From Labilibaculum antarcticum (GTDB lineage Bacteria; Bacteroidota; Bacteroidia; Bacteroidales; Marinifilaceae): a DNA stretch of 64,000 nt. Each line of letters starts with the position of its first letter. Position 1 is the stretch's first letter. The stretch is taken from contig NZ_AP018042.1 in the NCBI RefSeq assembly GCF_002356295.1, positions 3,008,361 to 3,072,360 on the forward strand. The letters run 5' to 3'. The notes under the pieces were generated by a model. The model did not search any database, had not been told where the DNA came from, and was given only the letters and a program-made list of their open reading frames with translations. Below are positions 8,840 to 18,284 of this stretch, piece by piece. The position numbers and the translations under genes are program-made.

Positions 8840-11731
8840 ATGGCAACTGAAAAGTTTGTTTCCCGTCACATTGGACCTCGCAATGGCGATATTAAAACAA
8901 TGTTGGAAACCGTTGGAGCTTCTTCTCTGGAAGCACTGATTGATGAAACAATCCCTTCAGGTATTCGTTTGGAAAAAACATTAGACCTTCCAAAAGCATT
9001 ATCAGAATACGAGTATCTTTCGAAGATTAAAAGAATTGCTGCTAAGAATAAAGTATACCGAACCTTTATAGGTCAAGGCTATTACGATACAATTACTCCT
9101 GCTGCTATTCTGCGAAATGTATTGGAAAATCCAGGATGGTATACTCCTTATACACCTTATCAGGCAGAAGTATCGCAGGGTAGATTGGAAGCTTTATTGA
9201 ATTTTCAGACAATGATTTTGGACTTAACCAAAATGGAATTGGCTAATAGTTCACTTTTAGATGAAGCGACCGCAGTGGGCGAGTCTATGTATATGATGCA
9301 AGCTCTTCGTTCTCGCGCGAAGAAAAAGGCTGGTGCCAATCAGTTTTTTGTAGACGAGAATGTATTTGCTCATACTTTAGATGTTTTAACTACACGTGCA
9401 ATTCCTTTGGGAATAGACTTAGTTATTGGTGACTTCAATACATTTGAATTTAATGAGAATGTATTTGGTGCAATCGTTCAGTATCCTGCTTCAAACGGAA
9501 GTGTTGAAGATTATTCAGGTTTTGTTGAGCGTGCTCATCAGGCTGAAGCTTTGGTTTCAGTTTCTGCTGATTTAATGAGTTTGGTGCTGTTAACACCTCC
9601 AGGTGAATGGGGCGCTGACATTGTTGTTGGTACATCTCAACGTTTTGGTGTTCCAATGGGATATGGCGGACCTCATGCTGCATATATGGCTTGTCGCGAT
9701 GCTTACAAAAGAAATATACCAGGACGTATTATTGGTGTAACCAAGGATGCTCAGGGGAATAATTCTTTGCGTTTGGCTTTACAAACTCGCGAGCAACATA
9801 TAAAACGTGAAAAGGCGACTTCTAATATCTGTACTGCTCAGGCTTTACTGGCAACAATGGCTAGTTTCTATGGCGTGTATCATGGTCAGGAAGGTTTGAA
9901 GAGAATTGCTATGCACATTCATTCTGCTGCAGGTATTTTATCTGAAGGATTAAAATCCTTAGGTTATAATCAAACTGTTGAAAACTTCTTTGATACTTTA
10001 CAAGTTGTGATTCCCGCTGGAGTTTCTGTTGAGGAAATCCGTAAGGCAGCTTTGGAAGCTGAATTCAATTTTAATTATATCAACGAAAGTTTGATTGGAA
10101 TTTCAATTGACGAAAAAATTAGTGCCGATGAATTAAGTACTATTCTATGCATTTTCGCAAAAGCAGCAGGCAAAGCTGAAGTTGTTGTGGAGGAAATTGA
10201 AGATAAAATTTCATTCGATTCAAAATATACAAGAACAAGCGAATTTTTAACTTATGATGTATTTAAGCGTTACCGTTCCGAAACGGCTTTGATGCGTTAC
10301 ATTAAAAGCTTGGAGAAGAAAGATATTGGATTGAATACATCTATGATTTCTTTAGGTTCATGTACAATGAAGCTAAATGCGGCAGTTGAAATGTTGCCAA
10401 TTAGCTGGCCGGAGATTGGTGGGATTCACCCATTTGTTCCTATTGATCAGGCTCTTGGTTATAAAGAAATTATTGAAGATCTGGAAAAATGGCTTTCGGT
10501 TATTACCGGATTTGCAGGATGTACTTTGCAGCCAAATTCAGGTGCTGCAGGTGAGTATACCGGATTAATGGTGATCCGCGAATATCATATTTCAAGAGGT
10601 GAAGGTCACCGAAATGTTGTTTTAATTCCATCGTCGGCTCACGGAACAAACCCAGCTTCGACAACTATGGCTGGAATGAATGTTGTGATCGTGAAATGCG
10701 ATGAGAACGGGAATGTAGACTTTGCGGACTTAAAAGAGAAAGCAGAAAAGCATAAAGATGATTTGTGTGCTTATATGATCACATATCCATCTACACATGG
10801 TGTATTCGAGACAGGAATTAAAGAAATGATGAATCTGATTCACGAAAACGGCGGACAGGTTTACATGGATGGAGCGAATATGAATGCTCAGGTTGGCTTG
10901 ACTAATCCGGGGACTATTGGCGCTGATGTTTGTCACTTGAATCTTCATAAGACATTTGCAATTCCTCATGGTGGGGGTGGACCTGGTGTTGGCCCAATTT
11001 GTGTGGCTGAACATTTGGTGCAATTTTTACCCTCTCACAAATTTGTGAAAACAGGTGGCGAAAATGCAATTACGGCTGTTGCTGCGGCTCCATTCGGGTC
11101 GGCAAGTGTATTGCCAATTACTTATGGATACATTGCCATGTTAGGTGCTGATGGATTGGAGGAAGTTACAAAGATGGCTATCTTGAATGCCAATTATTTA
11201 GCTTCGTCATTCGAGAAGTTAGGATTTAAAATCCTTTATAAAGGAGCAAATGGTCGTGTAGGTCATGAGATGATCTTTGATTGTCGTGAGTTTAATAAAT
11301 CAGTAGGTATTACAGATACTGATATTGCTAAACGATTGATGGATTATGGTTTTCACGCCCCAACATTGTCGTTCCCTGTTCATGGAACATTAATGGTTGA
11401 GCCTACAGAAAGTGAGCCGTTGGAAGAAATGGATCGTTTTATTGAAGCATTGGCGAAAATCAATGAAGAAATGAAAGAGATCGAAGATGGCGTAGCCGAT
11501 GTTTCTGATAATGTATTGAAAAATGCACCTCATACGCATATGGTATTAACTGCAGATGAGTGGAATCATACATACAGTCGTAAAAAAGCGGCTTATCCAT
11601 TAGCTTGGGTAGCTGATAATAAATTTTGGCCTTCGATAGGCAGAGTAGATGATGCTTTTGGTGATCGGAATTTAATGTGTACATGTGCTCCATTGGAAGC
11701 GTATATGGAAGAACATATCAATGTTGACTAA
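8840..11731 (+). CDS. gcvP: Glycine dehydrogenase (aminomethyl-transferring), P-protein
   Basis: This 963-residue single-chain P-protein of the glycine cleavage system decarboxylates glycine with PLP and passes the aminomethyl group to the lipoyl H-protein. Both halves of the fused form are present. The N-terminal half starts [13 protein letters not shown]. The C-terminal half carries the PLP lysine, about Lys 704, in [19 protein letters not shown], and GSCTMKLNA and SAHGTNPAS in the substrate/PLP pocket. GcvT and GcvH are not adjacent, which is common in this phylum. The 213-bp upstream region has a small hairpin (8657-8676) but no glycine-riboswitch core that I could recognise. Confidence 0.97.
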   Translation: MATEKFVSRHIGPRNGDIKTMLETVGASSLEALIDETIPSGIRLEKTLDLPKALSEYEYLSKIKRIAAKNKVYRTFIGQGYYDTITPAAILRNVLENPGWYTPYTPYQAEVSQGRLEALLNFQTMILDLTKMELANSSLLDEATAVGESMYMMQALRSRAKKKAGANQFFVDENVFAHTLDVLTTRAIPLGIDLVIGDFNTFEFNENVFGAIVQYPASNGSVEDYSGFVERAHQAEALVSVSADLMSLVLLTPPGEWGADIVVGTSQRFGVPMGYGGPHAAYMACRDAYKRNIPGRIIGVTKDAQGNNSLRLALQTREQHIKREKATSNICTAQALLATMASFYGVYHGQEGLKRIAMHIHSAAGILSEGLKSLGYNQTVENFFDTLQVVIPAGVSVEEIRKAALEAEFNFNYINESLIGISIDEKISADELSTILCIFAKAAGKAEVVVEEIEDKISFDSKYTRTSEFLTYDVFKRYRSETALMRYIKSLEKKDIGLNTSMISLGSCTMKLNAAVEMLPISWPEIGGIHPFVPIDQALGYKEIIEDLEKWLSVITGFAGCTLQPNSGAAGEYTGLMVIREYHISRGEGHRNVVLIPSSAHGTNPASTTMAGMNVVIVKCDENGNVDFADLKEKAEKHKDDLCAYMITYPSTHGVFETGIKEMMNLIHENGGQVYMDGANMNAQVGLTNPGTIGADVCHLNLHKTFAIPHGGGGPGVGPICVAEHLVQFLPSHKFVKTGGENAITAVAAAPFGSASVLPITYGYIAMLGADGLEEVTKMAILNANYLASSFEKLGFKILYKGANGRVGHEMIFDCREFNKSVGITDTDIAKRLMDYGFHAPTLSFPVHGTLMVEPTESEPLEEMDRFIEALAKINEEMKEIEDGVADVSDNVLKNAPHTHMVLTADEWNHTYSRKKAAYPLAWVADNKFWPSIGRVDDAFGDRNLMCTCAPLEAYMEEHINVD

Positions 11732-11758
11732 GTAGTCAAAATAATATAAAAAGGTAAG

Positions 11759-11792
11759 AATCCGGTGAGTTAATTCTCATCGGATTTTTTTA
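11759..11792 (+). terminator. Rho-independent terminator of gcvP
   Basis: An 11-bp stem (AATCCGGTGAG / CTCATCGGATT, one G-T pair) with a 6-nt loop and T-run lies 28 bp after the gcvP stop codon. Confidence 0.9.
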
Positions 11793-11814
11793 TATATAAG
11801 TGCAAACTTGTGGA

Positions 11815-11848
11815 CGCAAAAAAGGAGGCTGCCCCGGCCTCCTTTTAT
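11815..11848. terminator. Second, bidirectional hairpin in the 410-bp gcvP-ddl gap
   Basis: A 9-bp G/C-rich stem (AAAGGAGGC / GCCTCCTTT) with a 7-nt loop is flanked by A-run and T-run, so it can work in both directions; ddl transcription converges here. The rest of the gap (11849-12141) holds a CTAACCCTAAA stretch, an A-rich tract with three ATGAAAAAA-like units at about 12033-12067, and no ORF of note. Confidence 0.7.
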
Positions 11849-12141
11849 TGTTCTATTACTAACCCTAAAATTTAACTATGAAAATAATGAATTGAATAAA
11901 TTCACTAAATCTACCTTTTTTTACGTGAGAGTTGTGAAAAAGTTTTAGTTCTTAAGAGGTTAGATCCTCAATTTAGTTTGAGTAATTTTCATAAAAATGA
12001 CTCTTTCCCTTTCATTACAAGTCTTTCCCTAGGATGAAAAAAAATGAAAAAAAAATGAAAAAAAAGATATTTCCCTCTTTATTTAACGAAATGTTGTAAT
12101 CGTCAGAATTTCAATTGTTTAATGGAACTTAAAACAGGGGA

Positions 12142-13116
12142 TTAAAATTCATCTTCGATCACCATACTCAGAATATCTTTTAAATCTTTATTCATTGCAG
12201 CAACTTGCTGGGGTATAAAACTAGTTGCAGTCATTCCAGGAACAGTATTCGCTTCCAAAATAAAAATCTCATCATTCCGAAGCATGTAATCAACTCGCAC
12301 AATCCCTTTGCATTTTAAGACATCGTAAATCTCAGATGATAAATTCTTAAATTGAAGGGTTAATTCTTCCGAGATTCTTGCTGGAGTAATTTCTTCGGCC
12401 ATCCTGGTTGGATCATACTTGGATTCGTAATCAAAGAATTCATTTTTAGGCACTATTTCCGTTATCGGGAAAATAATACTTTCCTTTTTTGTTTTAACGA
12501 GTCCGCAAGTGTATTCAAGGCCATCTATGAATTCTTCAATAATTACCTCTTTTCCTTCCATAAATGCTTTTTTAATCGCACCATCAAGATCTTTCACTTT
12601 TTTAACTTTCGAAATACCAAAACTAGATCCATCTGCATTTGGTTTCACAAAGCAAGGCATGCCTAGTTTTTCTTCAATTGCTTTGGTCGAATAGTTTTGT
12701 CCTCGTTTTAATAAAATGGATTTGGCTACACTGTAGCCAAATGATTTTAGATATGTATTACAGGCATGCTTATCAAAACTAAGCGCACTGCTAAAAACAT
12801 CAGAAGTAGAGTGAGGAATATTTAATAAATTTAAATATCCCTGTAAAATTCCATTTTCGCCAGGAGTTCCATGAATTCCAATGTAAGCAAAATCAAACTT
12901 TACTTTTTTATTATCTACACTAAAACTAAAATCATTTAGATCGATTGGGTAATATCGATCTTCAATTTTAACATTCCAATCTGTTCCCTTTAGCATTACT
13001 AAAAAGGGAGTGTAATTCTCAGTATCTAAGCTTGAGAAAATTAGACTTGCAGTTTGAAGAGAGATCTCAAATTCAGCAGAATCTCCTCCGGTAATTACAG
13101 CGATTGTTCTTTTCAT
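12142..13116 (-). CDS. ddl: D-alanine--D-alanine ligase
   Basis: This 324-residue ATP-grasp ligase makes the D-Ala-D-Ala dipeptide for peptidoglycan, used directly by MurF (here the fused enzyme at the right end of the window). Motifs: ITGGDSAEFEISL at the N-terminus, GIHGTPGENG, the ATP-binding VKPNADGSSFGISKV, and the metal/substrate site RVDYML...ILEANTVPGMT. Length is normal. It is the last gene of a minus-strand cluster with RluA and PASTA genes (16-bp and 14-bp gaps). Confidence 0.96.
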   Translation of the reverse strand: MKRTIAVITGGDSAEFEISLQTASLIFSSLDTENYTPFLVMLKGTDWNVKIEDRYYPIDLNDFSFSVDNKKVKFDFAYIGIHGTPGENGILQGYLNLLNIPHSTSDVFSSALSFDKHACNTYLKSFGYSVAKSILLKRGQNYSTKAIEEKLGMPCFVKPNADGSSFGISKVKKVKDLDGAIKKAFMEGKEVIIEEFIDGLEYTCGLVKTKKESIIFPITEIVPKNEFFDYESKYDPTRMAEEITPARISEELTLQFKNLSSEIYDVLKCKGIVRVDYMLRNDEIFILEANTVPGMTATSFIPQQVAAMNKDLKDILSMVIEDEF

Positions 13117-13132
13117 TGGGCATTATATAGTT

Positions 13133-14209
13133 TTAATCTTCTTCTCCTACTTCTAAGGGTCTGTTAGATGTGTAATCTCTCCATTTTTGGATGAGAGTCG
13201 CCATGTCTTCAGGGATTTCTGAATCGAATGAAACATACTCTTCAGTTACTGGATGAATGAAGCCTAATGTTTTAGCATGTAAGGCTTGTCTTGGGCAAAT
13301 TTTGAAGCAATTCTGTACAAACTGTTTGTATTTGGTAAAGGTGGTTCCTTTTCTGATGTCATCTCCGCCATATTCAGCATCGTTGAACAGAGGATGACCG
13401 ATGCTCTTAAAATGGACACGGATTTGATGAGTTCTTCCGGTTTCTAAGATACACTCCACTAAATTCACGTAACCAAGTCTCTCAAGAACTCTATAATGAG
13501 TTACGGCATGCTTTCCATATTCTCCATCAGGAAAAACATCCATTACTTTTCGGTTTTTTAGGTTTCTTCCAACGTGACCCGTAATTGTTCCTTCGTCCTC
13601 TTTAAGATCTCCCCACACTAGTGCGCGATATTTTCGATCACTGGTTTTGTTGAAAAACTGCAATCCTAATTTGGTTTTGGCATCTTCTGTTTTTGCAATA
13701 ACAAGAATTCCTGAGGTGTTCTTATCAATACGGTGTACCAATCCCGGACGAGGATCCTTAGCATTAAACAGAGGTGAATTTTGCAAATGAAATGCCAATG
13801 CATTCACCATAGTACCGCTGTAGTGTCCGTACGAAGGATGTACAACCATTCCTGGTTCTTTGTTAACGATTAGGAAAGAATCATCTTCGTAAACAATATT
13901 TATTGGAATATCTTGGGCAATAATTTCAATTTCTCTAGGCGGATAACTCAGTACAATAGTGATTACATCCCCTGGTTTTACTTTGTAATTTCTTTTAACA
14001 CACACATCATTTACGAAGATATTCCCATTGTTAGCCGCATCTTGAATTTTATTTCTAGATGAGTTAAACATTCTGGCAACAAGAAATTTGTCGATCCTTA
14101 GTGGTGTTTGTCCAGGATCAGCCTCGAAGCGAAAATGTTCGAATTGTTCTTGGTTTACATCCAATTCAGCGTCAATATTGATTTTATCTAAAGGCTCTTT
14201 TTCAGTCAT
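13133..14209 (-). CDS. RluA-family pseudouridine synthase
   Basis: This 358-residue protein has an N-terminal S4 RNA-binding domain (about residues 35-95: RIDKFLVARMFNSSRNKIQ) and a RluA catalytic domain. The catalytic Asp is in VHRIDKNTSGILVIAKT, with Ile replacing the commoner Leu of HRLDxxTSG. The TGRTHQIRVH motif is intact. The S4 arrangement and length suggest RluD-type modification of 23S rRNA, but exact target sites are not readable. It lies between the PASTA and ddl genes with gaps under 20 bp, so they form one transcript. Confidence 0.92.
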   Translation of the reverse strand: MTEKEPLDKINIDAELDVNQEQFEHFRFEADPGQTPLRIDKFLVARMFNSSRNKIQDAANNGNIFVNDVCVKRNYKVKPGDVITIVLSYPPREIEIIAQDIPINIVYEDDSFLIVNKEPGMVVHPSYGHYSGTMVNALAFHLQNSPLFNAKDPRPGLVHRIDKNTSGILVIAKTEDAKTKLGLQFFNKTSDRKYRALVWGDLKEDEGTITGHVGRNLKNRKVMDVFPDGEYGKHAVTHYRVLERLGYVNLVECILETGRTHQIRVHFKSIGHPLFNDAEYGGDDIRKGTTFTKYKQFVQNCFKICPRQALHAKTLGFIHPVTEEYVSFDSEIPEDMATLIQKWRDYTSNRPLEVGEED

Positions 14210-14223
14210 TTTTTGAATTGTTT

Positions 14224-15051
14224 TTAGTAAAGCAGGTTGCTTAAACGTTGTTGTAGCAGAGAATCAGCAAGTTGAAGCTTTAACGAATCTTTTGTTAGCC
14301 AGATATCAATTTTGGACCCTGGAGGCATCTTTTGATTGTTAGTAAAGGATGGAGATTGCTTCCAGACCTTAGCTTGAATTGAATCAAAATGATTTCTAAT
14401 GGATGCATCAAATTCTATTCTTCCCACATTCATAGTGGATAATATAATTTTTTCTTTTGCTTGAGAGTGTGTTTTCCCAATTAAATTTGGTGCAATCATT
14501 CCATCATTATCACCCTTTCCTAAAACTAAGTCAATGCTTGCTCCCTTGTCAATCATGCTTCCGGCCTGTATCGTATCTCCATTGTATTTGGGGTACAGCA
14601 CAAGATTGAAAAATTGATTGTTGGCATATTCTAATTTTCCAATTTTAAATCCGTTGGTCATTAATAATTCATATGCTTGTCGGAATGAATTATCTACCAC
14701 ATTTGGAAATCGAACCTGCTCAGGATTACTGGCATTAATGGTCAAGAATAAATTTCTCTTTCTTTTAACAATAGCTCCTGCCAATGGTCTCTGGTCAAGA
14801 ACCGTGCCCGGAGCAAAATCTGGATTGAATATGGAATCGTAGATGGAAAATACTAATTGTTCCGATTTAAGCTTGTCTCCAGCATCTTCAAGACTCATGC
14901 CGTATAAGTCAGGTACTTCCAATTTTTCCCCATGATGAGTATACCATCCTAAACTAATTAGAGTGATCCAAATTAAAACTATTGCTACTAAGAAAGCAAT
15001 TCCTATTTGTATTAGAAATAGTTTACTCTTGAAGAATTCTACTGATTTCAT
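14224..15051 (-). CDS. PASTA-domain membrane protein
   Basis: This 275-residue protein has a short cytoplasmic N-terminus, one transmembrane helix (about residues 13-35) and three PASTA repeats (about 45-110, 115-185 and 188-255; recurring VPDLYGMSLEDAGDKL-like starts and TVLDQRP / KWQSP-type ends). PASTA domains bind muropeptides or beta-lactam-like ligands in other proteins, but there is no kinase domain here. Being first in a cluster with ddl suggests a periplasmic cell-wall-sensing role, which is inference. A TAnnTTTG box lies about 85 bp upstream. Confidence 0.9.
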   Translation of the reverse strand: MKSVEFFKSKLFLIQIGIAFLVAIVLIWITLISLGWYTHHGEKLEVPDLYGMSLEDAGDKLKSEQLVFSIYDSIFNPDFAPGTVLDQRPLAGAIVKRKRNLFLTINASNPEQVRFPNVVDNSFRQAYELLMTNGFKIGKLEYANNQFFNLVLYPKYNGDTIQAGSMIDKGASIDLVLGKGDNDGMIAPNLIGKTHSQAKEKIILSTMNVGRIEFDASIRNHFDSIQAKVWKQSPSFTNNQKMPPGSKIDIWLTKDSLKLQLADSLLQQRLSNLLY

Positions 15052-15134
15052 CTTTATATTGGGCTTTAGTATTCTTTATAAACAACTATCTGCAAAAGAA
15101 AATATTGCTTTAATTTTCCTTTATCTTCATTCTA

Positions 15135-15142
15135 CAAAAATA
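15135..15142 (-). promoter_or_regulatory. -7 box for the PASTA-RluA-Ddl cluster
   Basis: On the minus strand the sequence reads TATTTTTG, an exact TAnnTTTG match, 84 bp upstream of the PASTA start. A -33 TTTG is not evident. Confidence 0.45.
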
Positions 15143-15214
15143 GCAGAGATTTTTTAGATTACAGATAAAAATGACTTAAAGCAGCACTAAATACTCGATT
15201 TGGGGTTAATCCAT

Positions 15215-15238
15215 AAAAAAAGAGCTCCCTCGGAACTC
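15215..15238 (-). terminator. Terminator of rpmH
   Basis: On the minus strand a short interrupted stem (GAG-TCC / GGA-CTC with one mismatch) is followed by a T-run (the A-run at 15215-15221). It lies about 100 bp downstream of rpmH. Confidence 0.55.
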
Positions 15239-15338
15239 CATCTTCATCAATATATAGAATAAATAATATTCTATAAAATACAAAAAAGTAAAGAATATAG
15301 AATCCTTTACTTTCTGTATATCATCAACTTAATTAAAT

Positions 15339-15497
15339 TTAAGCCTTGTGTTTGTGTTCACTGGAAACTGACAGTTTTTTTCTGCCCTTAGCTCTTCTAC
15401 GAGACAATACTGCTCTACCGTTTGCTGAAGCCATTCTCTCTCTGAATCCGTGCTTGTTTCTTCTTTTTCTATTTGAAGGTTGAAATGTTCTTTTCAT
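15339..15497 (-). CDS. rpmH: 50S ribosomal protein L34
   Basis: This 52-codon gene was read directly from the sequence. It begins [20 protein letters not shown] and continues [20 protein letters not shown], the universally conserved L34 core. The C-terminal extension [12 protein letters not shown] is typical of the longer Bacteroidota form (about 50-53 residues versus 44-46 in many bacteria). It is an intrinsic component of the large ribosomal subunit. It has its own very good promoter (15549-15578) and lies between the PASTA cluster and rsmG on the same strand. Confidence 0.97.
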   Translation of the reverse strand: MKRTFQPSNRKRRNKHGFRERMASANGRAVLSRRRAKGRKKLSVSSEHKHKA

Positions 15498-15548
15498 CGC
15501 GAAAAATTTTTATCGAATAATGTTATTATATGCGTTGATTTCGGATTG

Positions 15549-15578
15549 CAAAAATAGGATTTTTTTTAGTCTAACAAA
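15549..15578 (-). promoter_or_regulatory. Full-consensus promoter of rpmH
   Basis: On the minus strand the sequence reads TTTG (15575-15578), an 18-bp spacer, then TATTTTTG (15549-15556). This is an exact fit to the Bacteroidota -33 TTTG / -7 TAnnTTTG promoter, placed about 50 bp before the rpmH start. Confidence 0.75.
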
Positions 15579-15600
15579 AAGATCAGCGCATTTTTTTTTA

Positions 15601-16221
15601 CTAAATATCAAGATGTACTACTTTTTTGGTCTCAAAAAACTCTTCTTTGAAATAATCAGAACACTCGTAAAGGCTGATTCTACTTCCATACTCAGAGATT
15701 TCATCTTCAAAATCACCACCCTTTAAATAAATGATACCATTGGGTAAACTATTTTGATCTTTTGCCTTACTGTTTTTTTTAACCATGTCCACAAATTTAG
15801 GAAAAGCGGTAACAGCTCTACTTACAATAAAGTCAAATTTCTCTTTAACTTCCTGAGCTCTTATGTGTTCGGCATTTACGTTTCCTAACTCTAAGGCGCT
15901 GGCAACTTCCTTTACAACTTTTATCTTTTTTCCAATCGAGTCGATGCAATAAAAACTACATTTTGGAAATAAAATTGCAAGTGGAATTCCCGGAAATCCA
16001 CCTCCAGTTCCAACATCCATTATCTTTGAACCGGGAGTAAATTGGATTACTTTAGCTATTGCTAACGAATATAAAACATGATGTTCGTATAAAGCATCCA
16101 TATCTTTTCTGGAGATCACATTAATTTGTTCGTTCCAAAAAGTGTATAATTCTTTTAATCTGGAGAATTTTTGTTTCTGTTCTTCAGTTAAATCGGGAAA
16201 GTATTTTTCTATGATTTCCAT
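15601..16221 (-). CDS. rsmG: 16S rRNA (guanine-527-N7)-methyltransferase
   Basis: This 206-residue Rossmann methyltransferase of the GidB/RsmG family methylates G527 of 16S rRNA with SAM. Motifs: the SAM-binding KIMDVGTGGGFPGIPLAI, VSRAVTAFPKFVDM (family signature) and an N-terminal helix pair ending NVISRKDMDALYEHHVLYS. Length is normal. A TATCTTTG box lies just upstream on the minus strand (16245-16252), giving a short leader. Confidence 0.95.
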   Translation of the reverse strand: MEIIEKYFPDLTEEQKQKFSRLKELYTFWNEQINVISRKDMDALYEHHVLYSLAIAKVIQFTPGSKIMDVGTGGGFPGIPLAILFPKCSFYCIDSIGKKIKVVKEVASALELGNVNAEHIRAQEVKEKFDFIVSRAVTAFPKFVDMVKKNSKAKDQNSLPNGIIYLKGGDFEDEISEYGSRISLYECSDYFKEEFFETKKVVHLDI

Positions 16222-16244
16222 GCCAATTCTAATTTTAAACCTGG

Positions 16245-16252
16245 CAAAGATA
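16245..16252 (-). promoter_or_regulatory. -7 box of rsmG
   Basis: The minus-strand sequence TATCTTTG matches TAnnTTTG exactly and lies 24 bp before the rsmG start. No -33 match was seen. Confidence 0.5.
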
Positions 16253-16300
16253 GGCTAATTTTTGAAGATGAAGATAAGAAAGCGATAAGGGAAACAGATC

Positions 16301-16915
16301 TTATTCCTTTTTCTTCTCAATCTTCACCTCTGAATCCTTAAGGGTATTGAAAAGCAATTCTCGAGCTCTAAATAATTGTGCTTTAACGGTTCCAATCGGT
16401 AAATTTAGTTCTTTAGCAATTTCCTCGTAGGAGAACTCTTCAAAATAGCGAAGTTCAATCAATCTTCGGTAGCGTTCCTTTAAACGACCTACCTCGGTGC
16501 GCATTATTTTTGCTTTTTGGTCTTTAATAAATTCTTGCTCTGGATTAAGAGTGTTGGATTCCAGAGGAATAGTCCGTTCATTATCATTGTCATCTCTTCC
16601 GTCAATGGAAATTGTATTTCCTTTCTTCTTTCTTAGGAAATCGATGCAGTTATTAGAGGCAATTTTAAATAACCAGGTACTAAATGCATATTTTGGTGAG
16701 TACTGTCTTATATTTCTGAATGCTTTTCCAAATGCTTCAAAAGTTAGATCTTCAGCATCATTTTTGTTGTTCACCATTTTTAGCAACATGAAAAAGATAG
16801 CGTCTTTGTATCTTTTGAAAAGCTCTTCGTATGCTTTTTGTGAACCATTAATGGCAGATAAAACAAGCCTGTAATCGTGTTGAGCTTTTTCCGAGAGGTT
16901 AGGATTTATTTCCAT
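16301..16915 (-). CDS. ECF-type RNA polymerase sigma factor
   Basis: This 204-residue sigma-70-family protein has only regions 2 and 4. Region 2 is at about residues 25-95 (NKNDAEDLTFEAFGKAFRNI, then STWLFKIASNNCIDFLRKKK). Region 4 is at about 145-195 (ELRYFEEFSYEEIAKELNLP, with the recognition helix GTVKAQLFRARELL). There is no anti-sigma gene next to it. Its start overlaps the end of the glycosyltransferase gene by 10 bp, so the two are translationally linked. The regulon is unknown; a role in envelope or surface functions would be a guess. Confidence 0.93.
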   Translation of the reverse strand: MEINPNLSEKAQHDYRLVLSAINGSQKAYEELFKRYKDAIFFMLLKMVNNKNDAEDLTFEAFGKAFRNIRQYSPKYAFSTWLFKIASNNCIDFLRKKKGNTISIDGRDDNDNERTIPLESNTLNPEQEFIKDQKAKIMRTEVGRLKERYRRLIELRYFEEFSYEEIAKELNLPIGTVKAQLFRARELLFNTLKDSEVKIEKKKE

Positions 16916-18039
16916 TGGTTGCTTTTACTAAAAATGAAATTTGCACATAAAAAATAGATCTTTGAAAATAGTACAAAAATGTCATATAAGTACGAAGATA
17001 AAAATAATTTTTCTTCCTTCAAATGACTAGTGCTTATTTTAAAGAGGCTTCCAATTAAAATTATTCTTGCTAAATAAATTATTGCAAGGAAAAAGTATAA
17101 GTGTGTGAAGAATAGAGCATAAACAATTGTAGCGAAAAAAAATAATTTGCTTACCGGTTCTAAATCAATAAGTAAGCGGATTTTTAAAGGCAGGTATTTT
17201 CTGCATTTATAATATTGTTGATTTATTTTAACCCATTGACTAAATGCGTTTTCCGATGAGAGGTAGATTTTTGCCTCAGGTTGGATGCAGACTGATGTTC
17301 CGGAAAGTTTGCTTAGTTGTAAAACCATTAAATGATCATGCCCGGCCTCGAAATGCGAATGTTTCACGAAACCTTTGTTGGCATAGAATTCGGATTTCTT
17401 GTATCCAAGATTATCTCCATTTCCTGAATGGGCTTTTCCTGAAGATGCGAAGCTTGCATTTTTAATGTTCTTGGAAAGCAAATCAAATTTAAAAAAATTA
17501 TACAGGAAGCCTTTTTTGTTTTCAAAGTTAACGTAACCTATTTGTACTCCTTTGTCCCATGAATTTACAAATTCCTGTAACCACCTTTTACTTGAAGCTT
17601 TGCTCTGAATATTAGTGAAAACTATTTTTTCATTTTTAGCCGCTTTTATTCCGATACTAAGGGCTAGTTTTTTGTTGTGATGAAATTTGTCATCCAAAGG
17701 TATTTTTGTGGTTCGAAGATTAGGGTACTTTATTTGATGCTGTGCGATTATAGTTTCGGTGTCGTCTTCACTACCATCATTTACTACAATCAACTCAAAA
17801 TTGGGATAGTCTTGTTCTAAAAATCCGGAAAGGTTCTCTTGTAAGTATTGCCCTTCGTTTTTTGCGCAAATAACTATTGAGACTGGTTCTGTTTTTTCAC
17901 TGTAAATGTTTTTCTTTTCTTTTTTGAAAAATAAAATATAGTGTAGATGATATAATCCCTGTATGCAAAATGCTATAAAGAGAATAATTAAAATCGCCCA
18001 TTGACTATTTGATGCGGGTAGAGTAATTATTGTTTCCAA
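16906..18039 (-). CDS. Family 2 glycosyltransferase, membrane-bound, with altered DxD motif
   Basis: This 377-residue protein has an N-terminal transmembrane helix (about residues 15-36), a GT-A catalytic domain (about 50-280; VSIVICAKNEGQYLQENLSG, then FELIVVNDGSEDDTE) and two to three C-terminal hydrophobic segments (about 295-370). The usual metal-binding FTDADC-type motif is here KIVFTNIQSKASSKRWL, so the DxD aspartates are missing. The later acceptor region (EAGHDHLMVLQLS) is retained, with ...QQYYKCRKYLP downstream in place of the usual (Q/R)xxRW-type motif. Either metal binding is altered or activity is lost. The gene is upstream of and overlaps the ECF sigma gene. Donor and acceptor sugars are unknown. 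Confidence 0.85.
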   Translation of the reverse strand: METIITLPASNSQWAILIILFIAFCIQGLYHLHYILFFKKEKKNIYSEKTEPVSIVICAKNEGQYLQENLSGFLEQDYPNFELIVVNDGSEDDTETIIAQHQIKYPNLRTTKIPLDDKFHHNKKLALSIGIKAAKNEKIVFTNIQSKASSKRWLQEFVNSWDKGVQIGYVNFENKKGFLYNFFKFDLLSKNIKNASFASSGKAHSGNGDNLGYKKSEFYANKGFVKHSHFEAGHDHLMVLQLSKLSGTSVCIQPEAKIYLSSENAFSQWVKINQQYYKCRKYLPLKIRLLIDLEPVSKLFFFATIVYALFFTHLYFFLAIIYLARIILIGSLFKISTSHLKEEKLFLSSYLYDIFVLFSKIYFLCANFIFSKSNQWK

Positions 18040-18061
18040 ATTTAGGTTTATTTATACTTCC

Positions 18062-18069
18062 CAAAAATA
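18062..18069 (-). promoter_or_regulatory. -7 box of the glycosyltransferase-sigma operon
   Basis: The minus-strand sequence TATTTTTG, an exact TAnnTTTG, lies 23 bp before the glycosyltransferase start. Confidence 0.45.
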
Positions 18070-18215
18070 CGAGAATCTTATTGATTAAAAAACTTAGTTA
18101 TGCAGAATGATTGATGTCTGAAAAGTTCGCCGATTCATATTTTGAATGTTCCTGATATAGATATCAGCTCTTTACATTTGAATTGAATGAATGATTTCCG
18201 AATAGGATTAATTAG

Positions 18216-18223
18216 TATCTTTG
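18216..18223 (+). promoter_or_regulatory. -7 box of tgt
   Basis: TATCTTTG (followed by CTGCC) matches TAnnTTTG exactly, 62 bp before the tgt ATG. A weak TTTC lies near the -33 position. Confidence 0.5.
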
Positions 18224-18284
18224 CTGCCTGATTTTTTACAGATTGGAAGAGAAACCTGTTTGTAAATAAATAAAAATAGTTTGT

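Noticed and set aside
16906-16915. Glycosyltransferase-sigma overlap as an assembly error
   Set aside because: Both reading frames are complete with proper ends; a 10-bp overlap is ordinary translational coupling.
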